64,000 bases of DNA from Escallonia rubra (GCA_033065855.1 JAVXUO010000216.1:186001-250000); one strand, 5' to 3'; positions 48,496 to 61,138 are shown, numbered from the stretch's first letter. Numbers and translations are program-made. Notes: generated from the sequence alone by a model not told the origin.

Positions 48496-48589
48496 AGAGG
48501 TTGTTAAAAACAATCAGAAGTTGAGAAGATGTCAGGATGGCAAAAATCAACAACTTGGTTTTTTTTTTTTACTTTCATTTGTGCCTCCA

Positions 48590-48715
48590 CTCTCGCCTCA
48601 CACATAAGCTCGCGCCTCTTTGAAGGCGATGTGCCTAGCGCTAGGGCGAGGCATGCTCCTTGCGGTGAGTTGCGCCTCGTTCCTAGGCGCACCTTTGATA
48701 ACATTTACTAGGACC
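48590..48715. mobile_element. Fragment of a GCGCCT/AGGCGC-rich dispersed repeat
   Basis: Contains CTCGCGCCTC, CTAGCGCTAGGGCGAGGC and TGCGCCTCGTTCCTAGGCGC, then TTTGATAACATT. This wording is typical of widespread plant elements with partly self-complementary GCGCCTAGGCGC blocks. The borders are unclear. Confidence 0.4.
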
Positions 48716-48870
48716 ACTATTACTACCAAGTACGGATTGAAATCGTCAGCTATATAACATCTCTCTTGTAATATCTTTAATGTCTAAAAATTGTCAGAAA
48801 ATGTGTATTTTCTCGTTATTGCTAAAATTCATAATGACAATCTTTTCTCGCTAATATGTATTTAGTAATA

Positions 48871-50520
48871 CTAATATGGAGTACGTGCTTTGCACGTAAA
48901 TGTGATCGAGAGTAACTGTTGAGGTGATATCATTAGATTTTCTGGAGACAACTAATGTAATTCAATTATGTTCTTACTTCTTTTGTGACTTGTTTTATAA
49001 GAAAAGTATATTTGATATTCGCAATTGGGATCGGTTTAATGTTTGAAAATATTTTATTTTTCTGGATTGAAGAGATGTTTGATGTTGTTTCTGAAAAGAA
49101 GAGCAAATGGAGAAATTAAAAGAATAAATCTACGTCATTGTTTTCGTAATCTGTTTAGTTGGTTTATGGTGTACACTTAAAGATTTGTAATTTTTATCGC
49201 TTCAATTATGATTTGGTTTGGTTTGTGAGATGTTTAGAGATTTTATTTATTTATTATTATTATTCATCACGACAAGACAAAAAGAAGCTTTCTTTATTAA
49301 TTTGAAAATAAGAATTTCATTGAATAATAAACAAGAAAGAATAGTTCTGAACTAAACAAATTATCAAAAAGTCTAACCAATTGAACAGTTATACAAGTTT
49401 CATTGTGGCTTCACGCGACAACAAAATGAAGATGTTATATAAAATGTTGTTTTTTTGAATACCTAATGAAACTACATGAAAGCAATTGAACCATGTTTGA
49501 GCAAAAACATCAATCAAACATATATGTATTTAATTTCCTAACAAGAGGAGTTTAGACATACCTCAGTAATAGAACTGTGATGTAAACTCTAGCCCAGCTT
49601 GAACTTGTATGAAACTTCTCCAAATTTGACAAAATATATAAGGAATCTCCCAAAAACACTGATTTATCGTTATATACATACCATATTCAACTACTGCAGG
49701 TTATTTGCAATTCAATTGTAGGTAATATGTGATCATATATGTTTTTTTACATGTGCCACAAATTATAATTAATCATTAAATCTAATCTTTTAGCTGAAGT
49801 CTTCATTGTAAACTCGAATCCAGAAATTACACAAAATGCCAAAATTCTTATTAACATAAAGAGCTACAAAGTCTAGCAATTGAACATTGATACATTATTT
49901 ATTTTAGCTTCACAGGCCCGTAAAATGAAGATGCTATACAAAATGTGGTGATTTTTATAACCTGATAACATAGATGACAACAATTGAATCATGCTTGAGC
50001 AACCACATCTAGCATAATCATTCAGTAAATTACTTTGACCGTACTTCATTTAATTTCAAGCATATTCTTTTGCAGAATATTGTAGCATTTCAAGGAGTGT
50101 AGTCCTTAATCCTGAAATTACTCCTTTCAAGTTTCTTCTCTCTGATTATCTCCATTATTCTCTGATTTTTCACGTCTAAATTTAACTTTTTTTTTTTGCC
50201 TTTTTTGGGGCATATTTCAGTTTTTTTTGTTTTTCCGTTTTTCAATATGTTAATTGCTTACTAACCCAAAAATGTGCAACATATTTCAACCAAATTAAAT
50301 AGGGAGTAATAAAGAGATTTGTTTGTTTTGCTTTTCCTTCTCATCAAACTTTTCATTTCCCAATGTTTATAATAGATTCATTCCCCCATGTTTATTTCAT
50401 TTAAACAAAATTAGAAAGAGAGCCATAAAGGTAGGGTATGAGAGTTATTGGCGTAATTAACGTAGAACATAATCGTACATAAATGATTTAAAATATTCGT
50501 ACTTCTATAGGTAATATAGA
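48871..50520 (-). mobile_element. Nonautonomous Helitron, 1.65 kb, minus orientation
   Basis: On the minus strand it starts TCTATATTACCTATAGAAG at 50520 and ends TTAG at 48871, with the hairpin ACGTGC-AAA-GCACGT (48883-48897) just before the end. The flanks are A and T as expected. The last 60 bp (GATATCACCTCAAC... to the hairpin) align with the end of the element at 32699-33925, so both belong to one family. The final CTAG has changed to TTAG. No Helitron protein is encoded. Confidence 0.8.
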
Positions 50521-51953
50521 TTTTTCAATGACAGCAGATGATTCAAAATCCATAAAGTACCAATATATTATAAGAATAAGGATATTCCCCCGCATGTAAC
50601 CACGGTCTTGTTGGATCTATGTAAAGCTAGTCAGGCAGCTCATGCCGTGTATGTATCACAAAGTGGAGATGGATGACAAGTCTGGGCTTCTCGTTTAGCG
50701 AATCAGACCGCCCTCGATAACTCTTTTGTACATCAGGAGTAGTGGTATAGTTTCGGTTCTCAATCCTGATGTTTGTAGATAAGTTATATGATTTTCTGGT
50801 AGCCAGTCTTGTTGGTAGGGTTGAGTTGATGTTTAACATGCTTTTTTTTTTTGCCTGGTCTCTGGTTCACCATGCTTTTAGGACGGTCAACAAACTTTCG
50901 AGATGCATTTCTTGTTCAAAAATTTTCTTAGAAATTTTTTTGCTTGTGAGAATACTTTTTTTTTCTTTCTCGTATAGGTTTGAGAAATTCAAGTACCACA
51001 GCATTCGAAAGCCTTTAGCATGATATGGTGATGGGTGAAAGCTTAAACCTAAAGAACCCTATATCTTACATATATTCCATTTAATATAAATCAAAATACA
51101 TGGTGAAAGAGTGTTTTTTGCATATTATTCATGAGAATAAAATAGAAAGGTCTGACTGCTCAAACAATCCTTTCTAATAGTAACACTCATCTACCGTGGA
51201 TAGATCATTAGATAACAAAAAGACCTCTAATGATGTTGTTATCCTCTGACAGCACAACAAATGGCGAGACTTATCAGCTGTCAAGTCATCCACGTAAATA
51301 CATTGATATCAAGAATTATTTCTAGCGTGTCTTTAAAGATCAGAGACAACAAAATGAAAAAGTTGGTAATTATAAATTTTATCATAAGATAATTTTGCTT
51401 AATGATAATACATTATATGGTGCATCTCTTGTATAAGTGAAACAAGTAATGAATGTCACGAGGCGTGTCTAAGGGAAGGTCAAAACCACAAGGGTAAAAT
51501 GGTTATAGAAGTTTTGGATATCAAGACTCGCAAAATGTAAAGAGCCTTCGAATTTTCCACCAATTCCCACGCAAAGGTTTATGTGGGAAAAATTGGGCAG
51601 TATGAAAAAAACCGAACGAATGCAGAGCACTCTTTTCTTAAGATAATATCTGCTTAAGGTAACAGCAAATCTGTCTCCCAAGATAAAACATGCGAAACTC
51701 TGTTGATTACAACAGATTGTAATCAACAGACATAAATTTTGAGAGAGAGCAAGAGAGAAATTCGAAGTGAGAAATGAGTTTGCCCATTAGCCTTATTTAT
51801 AGACACCAACATGTGCAAACAGTTGTGGCAGTTAAATGACTCTGCATGTGTTATTTAACAGTCACAATCTGCAGACACAGCAATATTGGTTTTGAACCAG
51901 ATGGATAAAGGACTATGGTATTCTAGATTCTATCTCTTCCGAAGATCTTTCGA
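50521..51953. other. Gene-free region and P450 3' flank
   Basis: AT-rich. No domain seen in the small frames near 50627-51023. The part next to 51954 holds the P450 3' UTR. Confidence 0.4.
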
Positions 51954-54142
51954 TTAGAGTGCACCACTTGTTTTCTTTGGTGTAATTTGGATTGGTAGTC
52001 CCTGATTGAAGACTGGCATTGGCTCTCGACTGAAAGAATCATCTTTGCAAGAGAGCTTCCATGTGAATCTGGTCACTAAGTAGTGCACCATAGCTAGTGT
52101 CTCTATTTTTGCAAATTCATAACCAGGACATATCCTTTGTCCACCTCCAAATGCCACAAAGCTGTAAGGAGGGGCTGGTACTTGTTGCTCAAAGCGCTTA
52201 GGGTCGAACTTCGATGGATCTGGGAAGATGGTTTCGTCCATGTGTGTCGTGCTAAATGCCCAAACTACCTGCACATCAGAGAGTTCATGTAAGTACCTTT
52301 TTGTATCTTCTTTTTTCCCCCTTCTGTTCCTTCATTTTGCCATGCAGTACGAAAAATCAGACTTTAACTAGTACAGAGATGCGGGTTGTGGAGGTATGTA
52401 TACTCTCTTACTTGCCATCCTTTTGGAATTATGTATCCTCCATATTCAATATCAGTTAGGGCCCTTCTGAAGGAACAAAACACAGGAGGGGTCATTCTTA
52501 GAGTCTCCGAAGCTACTCTCCATGTGTGCTTCATCTTGATAAGGTCATCCCATGTGAGAAGCTCCCCAGCAGCCTTGCTCCCAGCAATTTCCTCTTGTTC
52601 TGCAATCTCAATCCACTTGAGCAGTCAATCCTTTTTTCCCAATATAATTTGCAGGTATTCAACAAAGAGGTGGGGTGGGGGTGGAACTTTACCTTGTGAA
52701 ACGGCCTCATAAACAGATGGGTTGTTAGCAAAAAGCCTGACCATGAAGGTAAGAAGGATGGAGGTCGTATCATGCCCTGCAATCATTACAATTTTGGCAC
52801 TGTCCAGAATCTCCTCATCGGAGAGTACACTCGAGTTGTCTTCATTGCGCATGCTAAGCAAGCAAGTAATGAGATCTTGATGAGGGGAAGCGCCTTGTTG
52901 TTCAAACGCGGCCCTCTTCTCACGTATAAGATCCATAACTATAGTTTTGATTTTTGCACTCGCCTGGAGACTGCGGTTGAATTGTGTGAAAGGCAAATTC
53001 ACTGGTACTGCTAATAGTCCTGCAATCAATTCTTGAAAGAGCCCTACAAGTAGATCTCTTCTTTCTCCTCGTTCTATCCCAAATATCAGTGAGCAAATAA
53101 CGTTGAAGGTTAGTGTCTTCATTAACGGCCCCACCTATGTCATTGCCATAAACTCTCGGCTTGTCAATGAGAAGAAGATTCACACACAAACTTGGCAAGA
53201 AAATTTCAACAATTTGCTTCGTTTTCTCAACTGCAAATGGGTGTTTTGAACAAACAGAAGCTTTTTCACATCTATAATTGCATGAATTATGACAAGAATG
53301 GGTATTACGTTGGCAATACAACATGGTATCAAAGCTCTGATTTCTCGAGGTCTTGGGTTAGATTCTTCCCGCTTTTGGCGGTTGTGCATATCGATTTTTC
53401 TTTTCTTGTGCAATTGGGGGCTTGCACGTGAGGTTAGTATTAAGCATGATAATATTGTTGAGACCACCTCTAACAGCTTATTGGTATTGCATGAAACACT
53501 CATTATTGGTATAGAAACTTGTTTTTATGCATAGATAATATTCCGTTATATGGTTTGATCTGGATTAGCTCTTGCAAACATGGGTGGACTATGCGAGGGT
53601 GTCGCCTTGAAATTGATTTTGTGCAACATAGATCTGTGACATACCTTGACCTCCTGTTTGCCATGCCAATGCATATCAAGGTGGTGCCTGATTTCGTCAT
53701 CTAACTTCCCAACATACTGCTTCAACACTTCAGGCTTCAAAAATGACACGAGTGCAGCTCTTATCCGCTTGTGATCTTCGCCACTCAACTCTATGATATT
53801 TCTCTCACCAATGAGCCTGCTGATTGATTTTGGTTGCTTGTTTGCAAGCTTGTTGCCGTCGCAGGTGTAAATAAACTTATTCGCAGCCTGTCCGCAGAGA
53901 AAAATCGATGGCGTACCAAACAGGCTGAGCTTTGAAATCGGGCCGTACTTCCTTATTCGATCTTGGAACCATTCGTCTCCCGTGTTGGCTCTCAAGGCTT
54001 TTAAAAGGCTAAGACTCTGGCCTATTACGGGTAACCCCATAGAACCTGGTGGCAGCCTCTTCGTACCTCGCCTAGCTCGAAGAAGGAATACAGGAAGAAG
54101 CAGCAGCAGCACCAGAAAAGTCCAATACATTACAAACTCCAT
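51954..54142 (-). CDS. Cytochrome P450, CYP85 clan, CYP716-like
   Basis: Four coding exons: 54142-53645, 53134-52693, 52599-52412, 52268-51954 (498+442+188+315 bp, 480 aa). All junctions are GT/AG and in phase. Residues 1-21 form a hydrophobic ER anchor, followed by a basic stretch and the hinge LPPGSMGLPVIG. The I-helix oxygen-binding motif AGHDTT is at 285-290, the K-helix ETLR at 345-348, the FDPKRF region at 397-402 and the haem loop FGGGQRICPG at 416-425 with Cys 423 as ligand. All key residues are present, so an active mono-oxygenase is expected. CYP716 enzymes oxidise triterpene or other terpenoid skeletons; related CYP85-clan families act on sterols or diterpenoids. Wording such as YEFAKIETLAMVHYLVTRFTW is nearer to the '716B1-like' group than to classic CYP716A beta-amyrin oxidases, so the substrate is unknown. 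Intron 1 holds a SINE-like repeat. Confidence 0.92.
53300..53500 (+). mobile_element. SINE-like dispersed repeat in P450 intron 1
   Basis: Carries GGTATCAAAGCTCTGATTTC, GGGTTAGATTCTTCC, TTCTTGTGCAATTGG and CTAACAGCTTATTGG, parallel to the copy at 17640-17900. It lies antisense to the P450. It fills the intron and creates open frames that cross into exon 2, which explains false ORFs here. Confidence 0.45.
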
Positions 54143-54213
54143 GGCTGGAGACAGAGAGAGAGAAGGAGATTTGTTTGAAGAGAAATGGAAGTTAGATAAG
54201 CTGGTGAGCTCTC

Positions 54214-54224
54214 TTCTTATAGAA
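54214..54224 (-). promoter_or_regulatory. TATA box of the P450 gene
   Basis: On the minus strand TTCTATAAGAA lies about 75 bp upstream of the ATG at 54142, which would give a leader of roughly 40 nt. The start codon itself has a good context (CCAGCCATGGAG). Confidence 0.6.
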
Positions 54225-56774
54225 GGGCTTCAGATTGGTGAGTTTTTAACCATTTCTTGCTGTCCTTTTGGTCACATTGGCATCCATACTTTTCTATTTC
54301 TGCCAGCTAAATAAGAAATGCATATCCTCTGTATTGAGCTTTAGCAGTTAGCATTGAGGTTTCAGATCTTTTGGAAATGTCCACTTTGAATTGTACCATG
54401 ATGGAAATTTCAGTATCATTTTTCATTTTTTCCTATTAACAAGTCTGCATCACGTAATCAATTTACTATTATCGATATATCTGACAAAATATTTATTACG
54501 TAATTGATATTGGAACCGAACAGCATATCACTTGGTAGCAGTACTAGTCAAATAAAACTAGGCCCAAAACATTGACATGCAATTGGGACCAGTTTTCTTG
54601 ACCGTAGGAATCTCGTGTTGGAAATATGTGTTGGAAAAAACGTAACCTGCATTAAAGTCCAAAATGGTTCATTTTCACAAGTCCAAGTCTGCCAGTGTCC
54701 ACTTCATCCTGGTACAAATTTGTGACTTTTCCATGCTTTCATACCGCCAGCCAGTTTTGATTTGTGTGCGTAACTATCAAAATATTTATTAAAAGATTTC
54801 GTATTTGTACCTGTAATAACAATTATAAAATTTATAGTGATAATAAGATAATCAAAAATTTATTTTTACTGTTTTAAATGAGTTCTCCTACCAATTTTTA
54901 TCTCTAGAAATGAATATGAGTAATAATTGTTCGTTTTTTTAGTGACAAATGAAGATGAAAAATAATGTACGAAATAATAAAAATAGTATCTCCTAACTAA
55001 TAGCAATTGCAGTGATAATACTAATAATAATAGCCCATGTCTCTTGTTCTCTCTGTGTACTCACATGTTGAGGTTTTGAGCATTTTGCAAATAGCATTGA
55101 GGGTTTCGATTAGATCTATTAAAAAATTCCTCCTTGAATAGTACCATGATGAAGAGTTCCATGTGATTTTTCTTCTTCTCCGTTTCAGATCTACCAGCCA
55201 ATAAACCCGTGCAAATGCACGGGATAGATTTAAAAAGAACAAACTTTGACTCCTACCCGGGTTGTAAGAATCTTCCTCCAACCCGCATTAAGTCGTACTA
55301 TTGAAATAAACACGCATTAAGTCATACTATTGAATTTTTAATAAACATGTAATATAGATTTATATGTCTCTCACAGCCTTTGTTGTTCATGCATGTTATA
55401 TACGCACAAGGCTGTACTCAACAATCCTAATTTCTTTGACAGAGCAGGAAGATGCATGAGAATATTAGATAGATTTCAAAGCACCAAAGCAAGGTGTTGA
55501 AAATATCGGTTAACACACATTAATTATTGATATGTTACAACTCTTGTTAATTGCCGGCAAACATATTGTTAGGATCAAGCGCTTACCACTGCACCAAAAG
55601 CAACTATTAGTAAGGGCGCAACTTTATTTCCTTATAGTCCTGGCACAGCAGCCAGCGCACACGGTCGAGTACACAAGGGAGTAGATGGACACGGCCAACC
55701 TCCGATCTGCCAACACATATATAAATTAAATTATAAGATCACATCTTGAAAACACATTTTTGGAAAGTTTTGATGCATACTTTTACTTACAAATCGGATG
55801 TGAATGTTACAATAAAAATAATCATGGTATAATTTTAAAAATGCATTTTCATAAGCAATACTTTTGACATTTATATAGTTACAAATTATGAGCGACAATC
55901 TTGTACTAATATGTAGTCGTAGATTCATACCTTTTAACTTAATAATCAAGCATCAATGTTCTAATCACCTGGTTAAAGTAATCTTATCTCTAAAGATACT
56001 GTGAATGAAGAAAATCACCATTCATCATATGCTCATTTTTATAATTCTATTTGTTTTTGTTAACAAAATCTAAGTAAAGAATTACAATTTTCCCTCTTAA
56101 GGGATGATGTATATGAAGCTCAACCTTCCTATAAGCATAATGCTAATTGAGTCATCTGATATCTTTCTTTACGCAAAGCACTTCGCATATTTTTTGTCCG
56201 GTACATGATGAAAAGGAAATAAAGCACTCAAAGTATGTTCCATGTATAAGTTCAAATTATCAAAGATTAATCAAATCATCACTATGTATTTTTCTTCGGG
56301 CTGTCCAATCCAGATTCCGAGTATAACTCATGATAACTCATGCACCACTTCTATGTTGATACTACCTCGAAACACCTTAGTGCCATTACTGTAAATGAGC
56401 ATATTTAGAACTACCATTGAGCACACCTTATCACTTGCCTAAGGCATGTTAGATCATAATTTGTTAACCACCATTATATTAATGCTACATCTAATCACCT
56501 TAGAATTATCACTTACTAACTGTTACCACTACCATCACATATGTCATCACTATAATCCTACTACTAAGATTACCACCACCACAACCATCTCGAGAACCAC
56601 ACGTACCGTTGCAACCATGACTTGTCAGAACTATTACAAATCTCAATCTCATTAACAGTGTTACAACTACCACCACAAGAATTACCACTATCACATTCGT
56701 AATCATTGTCACATTTTCAGTTCCCATCACTGTCATACTGTGACATCTATCGCCGAAATCTCCCTAGTACCATT
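54225..56774. other. P450 promoter side and gene-free region
   Basis: AT-rich. A CCCGTGC-AAAT-GCACGGG palindrome near 55207-55224 resembles a Helitron 3' hairpin on the minus strand, but no matching start was found. Degenerate ACC/ATC-rich sequence fills 56460-56740. No gene supported. Confidence 0.4.
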
Positions 56775-57508
56775 ACCTTAACTAGACCTGGCAAACGGGT
56801 TTACCCGAGCGGGTACGGATAAAATCCGATCGGGTACGGATAAAGTCGAGTCGGGAATAATTTACCCGGATTTTTTCGGGTAATGTTTTTCTGGAACCGT
56901 ACCTTATCCTTGCGGGTAGGGTATTACCCGCGGGTAGACTATTAAATTTATGATTTTTTTTATTAAACTGATTCTCTGGATATTTTTTCCAGAATACTTT
57001 TTTCCTTCTTTTTTGTTACCAGTTACTACAACAATTATCTCAACTCCAACACAATTCTCTAACTCCCAATTCTCGATCAACATCTTAACAAAAATACCAG
57101 AAAATCACTTAAAAATTAGTTCCTACGACTGAGACAGTAACATAATTAATACATACAAAAAAATTAACACAAATATTACAAGTAGATCTGGAAAAAAAAT
57201 TATTTTGTAAACAAATTATACAAGTCGGCAGATCCAACAGCATGGTGAAGCCGTGAAGGTGTCATAGTTGGCATCCTCATAGATGGACACTTCGGTCATG
57301 GCGTACGAGAAAAGTCGGAGTCGACGAGGTTGACCGGCGTCGGAGCTGATGGGAGACATTGGAGGCGGAGTTGCGGCGAATCTGGTAGCGGAGCGTGAGA
57401 GGGACGATGGGACACCGTCATCGGCAGATCTGACTGGTAGGTGAGAGAGAAAGACATGGGTGTGAGAGAGCGGCGTCGTGGGTGACACAGCGGAGTCGGG
57501 GGTGATAC

Positions 57509-60500
57509 CACTACAAGAAAATTCACTTTTAGCGACGGACAATTCCGTCACTAAAAGTAGGTAATCCGTTGGTAAAGACTTTTAGCGACGGACTGTCCGT
57601 AGCTAAAAGTCCGTTGTTTAAAACCCCGTTACAAAAAGATTAGCGACGGATTTTGGTGATCCGTCGGCAAAATTTTTACTTTTACCGTCAGATATAATTA
57701 CTTTTAGCGACGAAAAATTCCGTCGCTAAAGGTAATTTATATATATATTTTTAATTTTTGAATAAAAAATCTTTTAGCGACGGAATTTCCGTCGCCAAAA
57801 GTGCTCGCAAAAGTATTTAGCGACATTAATTCCATCGCTAAAAGTCTCTTTAGATCATTTACCAATAGATTTTTAATGACATAATTTCGTTGCTAAAAGT
57901 CTGTCTCTAAAAATATTTACCATTTTGTAGAAGGACTTTAGCGACGGAATTCCGTCGCTAAAACCCAAAAGGCTGTTTTTTCTATTTTTATTAATTTTTA
58001 AAATGCTAAATAAGTTTTAGACAGTTACTTCTTATCAACTAATCCAACAATAATTGAATTATTTAAACTAGCATTCATCTTTACCAAATTCCAAGTAAAA
58101 CAAATAAGATTTAAGTTAGATGTTCAATGAATATAATGTATAATTTATCACATCAAACAATCTCAAGAAAAATACAAGTTACATTGAAACTAAAAAAATT
58201 ATAAACCAAGGATTTGCTCCGAAGCTTGCAAAAAAAAAAAAATCATTAAGGTTTATAACTCAGGTAAAAAAATAATATATCACATCATACAATCCACATT
58301 AAGGCTTATAACTCATGTATAAAAGGAACAACATTGATTTGATAATCAACCACTCTTTTTGACGAACTTCCACCCACAAGAGCTCACGCAATTTTCGTAA
58401 TTACAAGGTGAAACTATATTTTTATCCAAAGAACATATTTAAAATGCAAAATGGAAATCATGAGGCTATTTCTCATGAAGTTCATTCTCATAAATGAAGA
58501 TACAGATGCTTACAGATGCTTGAGGGACTTGCTAAGTGACATCTAAAAGGCCATAATGACTATAACAGTGTAAGCAATCCCTGCTAGAAGTTGTAAAAAA
58601 TCGACAACCAAAAAAAATTTGCCATACTGCATAAATCTGAAGACTGTCCATTTTCTCTACAGTTCCGGGTAACAAACAAAGAATGGATACGCAAGTCTAA
58701 TTTCGTTTCTACGTGGATATTTTTCATAACCATTTCAAGTGAAGAGTCAGTGGCCCTTAATTTACCACCAATATGCCTTGGCTGCTGCCGGTAGATGTCA
58801 CTCATCGTGTGACATCATCTTGTTGCTAGAAGCCCCAGATATGAGAGGATTATCCCAAATACTAGATATTGCTCTTTAATCGAACCATAGTTGCAGCAGT
58901 ACCATGTAAACCGAAGCTATGCACTGGTCAGTTAACCAATGCATAGCAACTGTTCCTCCGACTTTTGTATTTACTGAATGGAAGCCAAACCGATACAACA
59001 TAGTAAGTGAAACTAACCAATATTCTTTGGTGTTCTGCTTGTACTACAGTTTTATTTTCAGTTCCTTCTCCAGCCTTCTTTAAATAGTCCAAAATTTAAA
59101 GCACAAAATTTATAGGAAAAAATTGTCAAAACAATTGAAAGAGGATTATCCCCAATACTAGATATTGCTCTCTAAACCAACCATGGTTGTAGCCCACCAC
59201 TACAACCATTGTGTAGCTAGACTTTTTCTCTGTTTTTTGTTTGTCCAGTTTACCTTTTTAATACTATAAGCACTCACACACCCCAAACGCTACTCACAAA
59301 ATTTTTAACTTGGGCAAAATATACGACTTCAAAAGCCAATCAATTACTAAACAATATCATAAACCAGAGGCCTTAAAGGTTATAAAGTCAGACACCTTAC
59401 CAAATGTTTAGATTATGTATCTAATTCATTTGAAAAAGGAGCAACACAATATTCGCACCAATATGCATTGAGGAATTAAACGTTAGCAACTCCTCTAAAT
59501 AGCTTTTGAGTAGCATAAGCATACGATAACTCACCCTTTTAGGAACTTGGATGACTTCTCTAAATCTACCAACCGGCTTCTTGCTACTAATCTCCATAGG
59601 CCTTCACGCAAGTCATAATCAACTATTGAAGCATTCTACATCAAAACTATCGAATTAGTGAAGCACGTGAGCCACCAAAAATCGCTTCTTTTTCTGTTTT
59701 CTTGTATAACGTCCTCCTGAGAACTACCTCCTCTTTAATTAAACTTTGGACAAGGGGCTTATGACACTTGACATCCCCTACACCAGCAAAAAGTGGGCAA
59801 AATTTAGCAATCTACACCACAAATAAATAAATAATATATCCACGATTACGTTCAAATTTTGATAAGAGCCATGTATCTGAACTTGACTGGAAAAAGCTCT
59901 CACAACTTGCAAGCATTGGCTTAAATGTACTGCCATGAACATGGGATACAATGTACAGTTAAAGCACCAATTATGTTTATGAACTTTAAATTTTTTAAGT
60001 TTGGAGACAGAATGGACAAAGTACAGATGCTCACCACATCCTTCATATCCAAGATACTCATGGTAGAAGCTATATGCTTCTTTGTTGCAAGTGAACATGC
60101 AGGATATCTGCGTGTTAATATTTTCTATTGTTCGGATACATGATATTTCAAAAATCTGTCCATAGAGGTAACCCGCAGGAGGGCATCAAGATCCACCATT
60201 CCAAATTCCCAACTCCTAATGGCCACCACAAGCAGCCGGGCGTGCGTGGCTATTACGCCGATGGGGCGTGCCTAGTTGCTGACGTCGGCGGAGCTATGGT
60301 GGCAAGGGGTGCTGTAGAGAGGAGAGAGAGAGAGGCAGAGAGAAAATAGGAAGAGAAAGCTGTACAGCGGCTGGGAGAAAAGAATGCAACTAGGATTTGT
60401 GTACGTTTAAGTAATTTTTAGCGACGAATTTTGTCCGTCGTTAAAAGTCCGTCACTAAAAGTTATTAAAAATTTTCAAGGGTGGCCTTTTACCGACGGAA

Positions 60501-60780
60501 TAAATCCGTCGTTAAAAGTCTGTCGCTAAAAGTTATTTAAAATTTATTTTCCAAAAAAAAAGTTTTTTAAAAAAGGAAGAAATTTTCAAATTCAAATTAG
60601 CGACGGTGTCGGTAAAAGTCCGTCGGTAAAAATCCGTCGCTGAAGATATTTACCGACAAAAAATTCCGTCAGTAAATATCTTTAGCGACGGACTTTTATC
60701 GACTGTAAATCCGTCGCTAAAAGTGCTTTTTAGCGACGACAAAAATTGGTCTGTCGCTAAATACTGCTTTTCTTGTAGTG
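57509..60780. mobile_element. CACTA-type (En/Spm) element nested in the hAT element
   Basis: Ends CACTACAAGAAAA and TTTTCTTGTAGTG, a 13-bp perfect inverted repeat. The flanking triplets are TAC and CAC (3-bp target duplication with one change). Dense subterminal repeats TTTTAGCGACGGA / TCCGTCGCTAAAA in both orientations lie at 57525-57970 and 60410-60760. The 2.4 kb interior is AT-rich, without recognisable transposase, so the element is nonautonomous. Confidence 0.92.
59940..60098 (-). pseudogene. Possible FAR1-like domain fragment inside the CACTA element
   Basis: The minus strand reads MFTCNKEAYSFYHEYLGYEG, resembling the first part of the FAR1 DNA-binding domain (F.S...AY.FY..YA...GF), which derives from MULE transposases. 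The similarity fades after about 25 residues, and the rest of the frame has no match. It may be a captured fragment or chance. Confidence 0.3.
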
Positions 60781-61138
60781 CACAACGGCGTCGTGGCTGA
60801 GAGCCGCGGCATGGGTGAGTGCGATGGCGTGACTCCACTGGCTAGTTTCAGTAGTTTGTGAGTTCGAAAGAGAGAGAGTTCAGAGAGAAGGAGGGAGGGC
60901 GGCGGCCACAAAAAAGAAGATGGAAGAATATAATGAAACCCTGGCACTTTTTAAAGGGGAAAAACGGGTGGCCCGGGTAAACCGCATCCGACCCGGACCA
61001 ATCCGAAAATTGCGGGTCGGTTCGGATACGGGTCTATTTTTCATGGGTCTTCAAAACATGTACCTGTACCCGAGTTTTTTGGTCGGGTACGTATCGACCC
61101 GCGGGTCCGGGCCTTTTTTAGCCAGGTCTAACCTTAAC

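Larger units (their letters stand above)
56783..61130. mobile_element. Nonautonomous hAT-type transposon, 4.35 kb including a nested CACTA element
   Basis: The ends are TAGACCTGGC and GCCAGGTCTA (10-bp perfect inverted repeat), followed inside by GGGTACCCG-rich subterminal repeats. The flanking 8 bp are identical, ACCTTAAC at 56775-56782 and 61131-61138, the target duplication size of hAT elements. Without the nested CACTA insert the element is about 1.08 kb. No transposase is recognisable. Some GC-richer coding-like sequence (57230-57508 and 60781-60930) was split by the insert. Confidence 0.9.

Noticed and set aside
48304-48513. Poly-valine frame
   Set aside because: Translation of the (CAC)n microsatellite.
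53180-53503. Frames crossing P450 intron 1
   Set aside because: They belong to the SINE-like intron insert; the P450 join at 53645/53134 is in phase and matches the family.
55195-55230. CCCGTGC...GCACGGG palindrome as a third Helitron end
   Set aside because: No matching start on the correct side and no CTAG-type terminus at the right distance.
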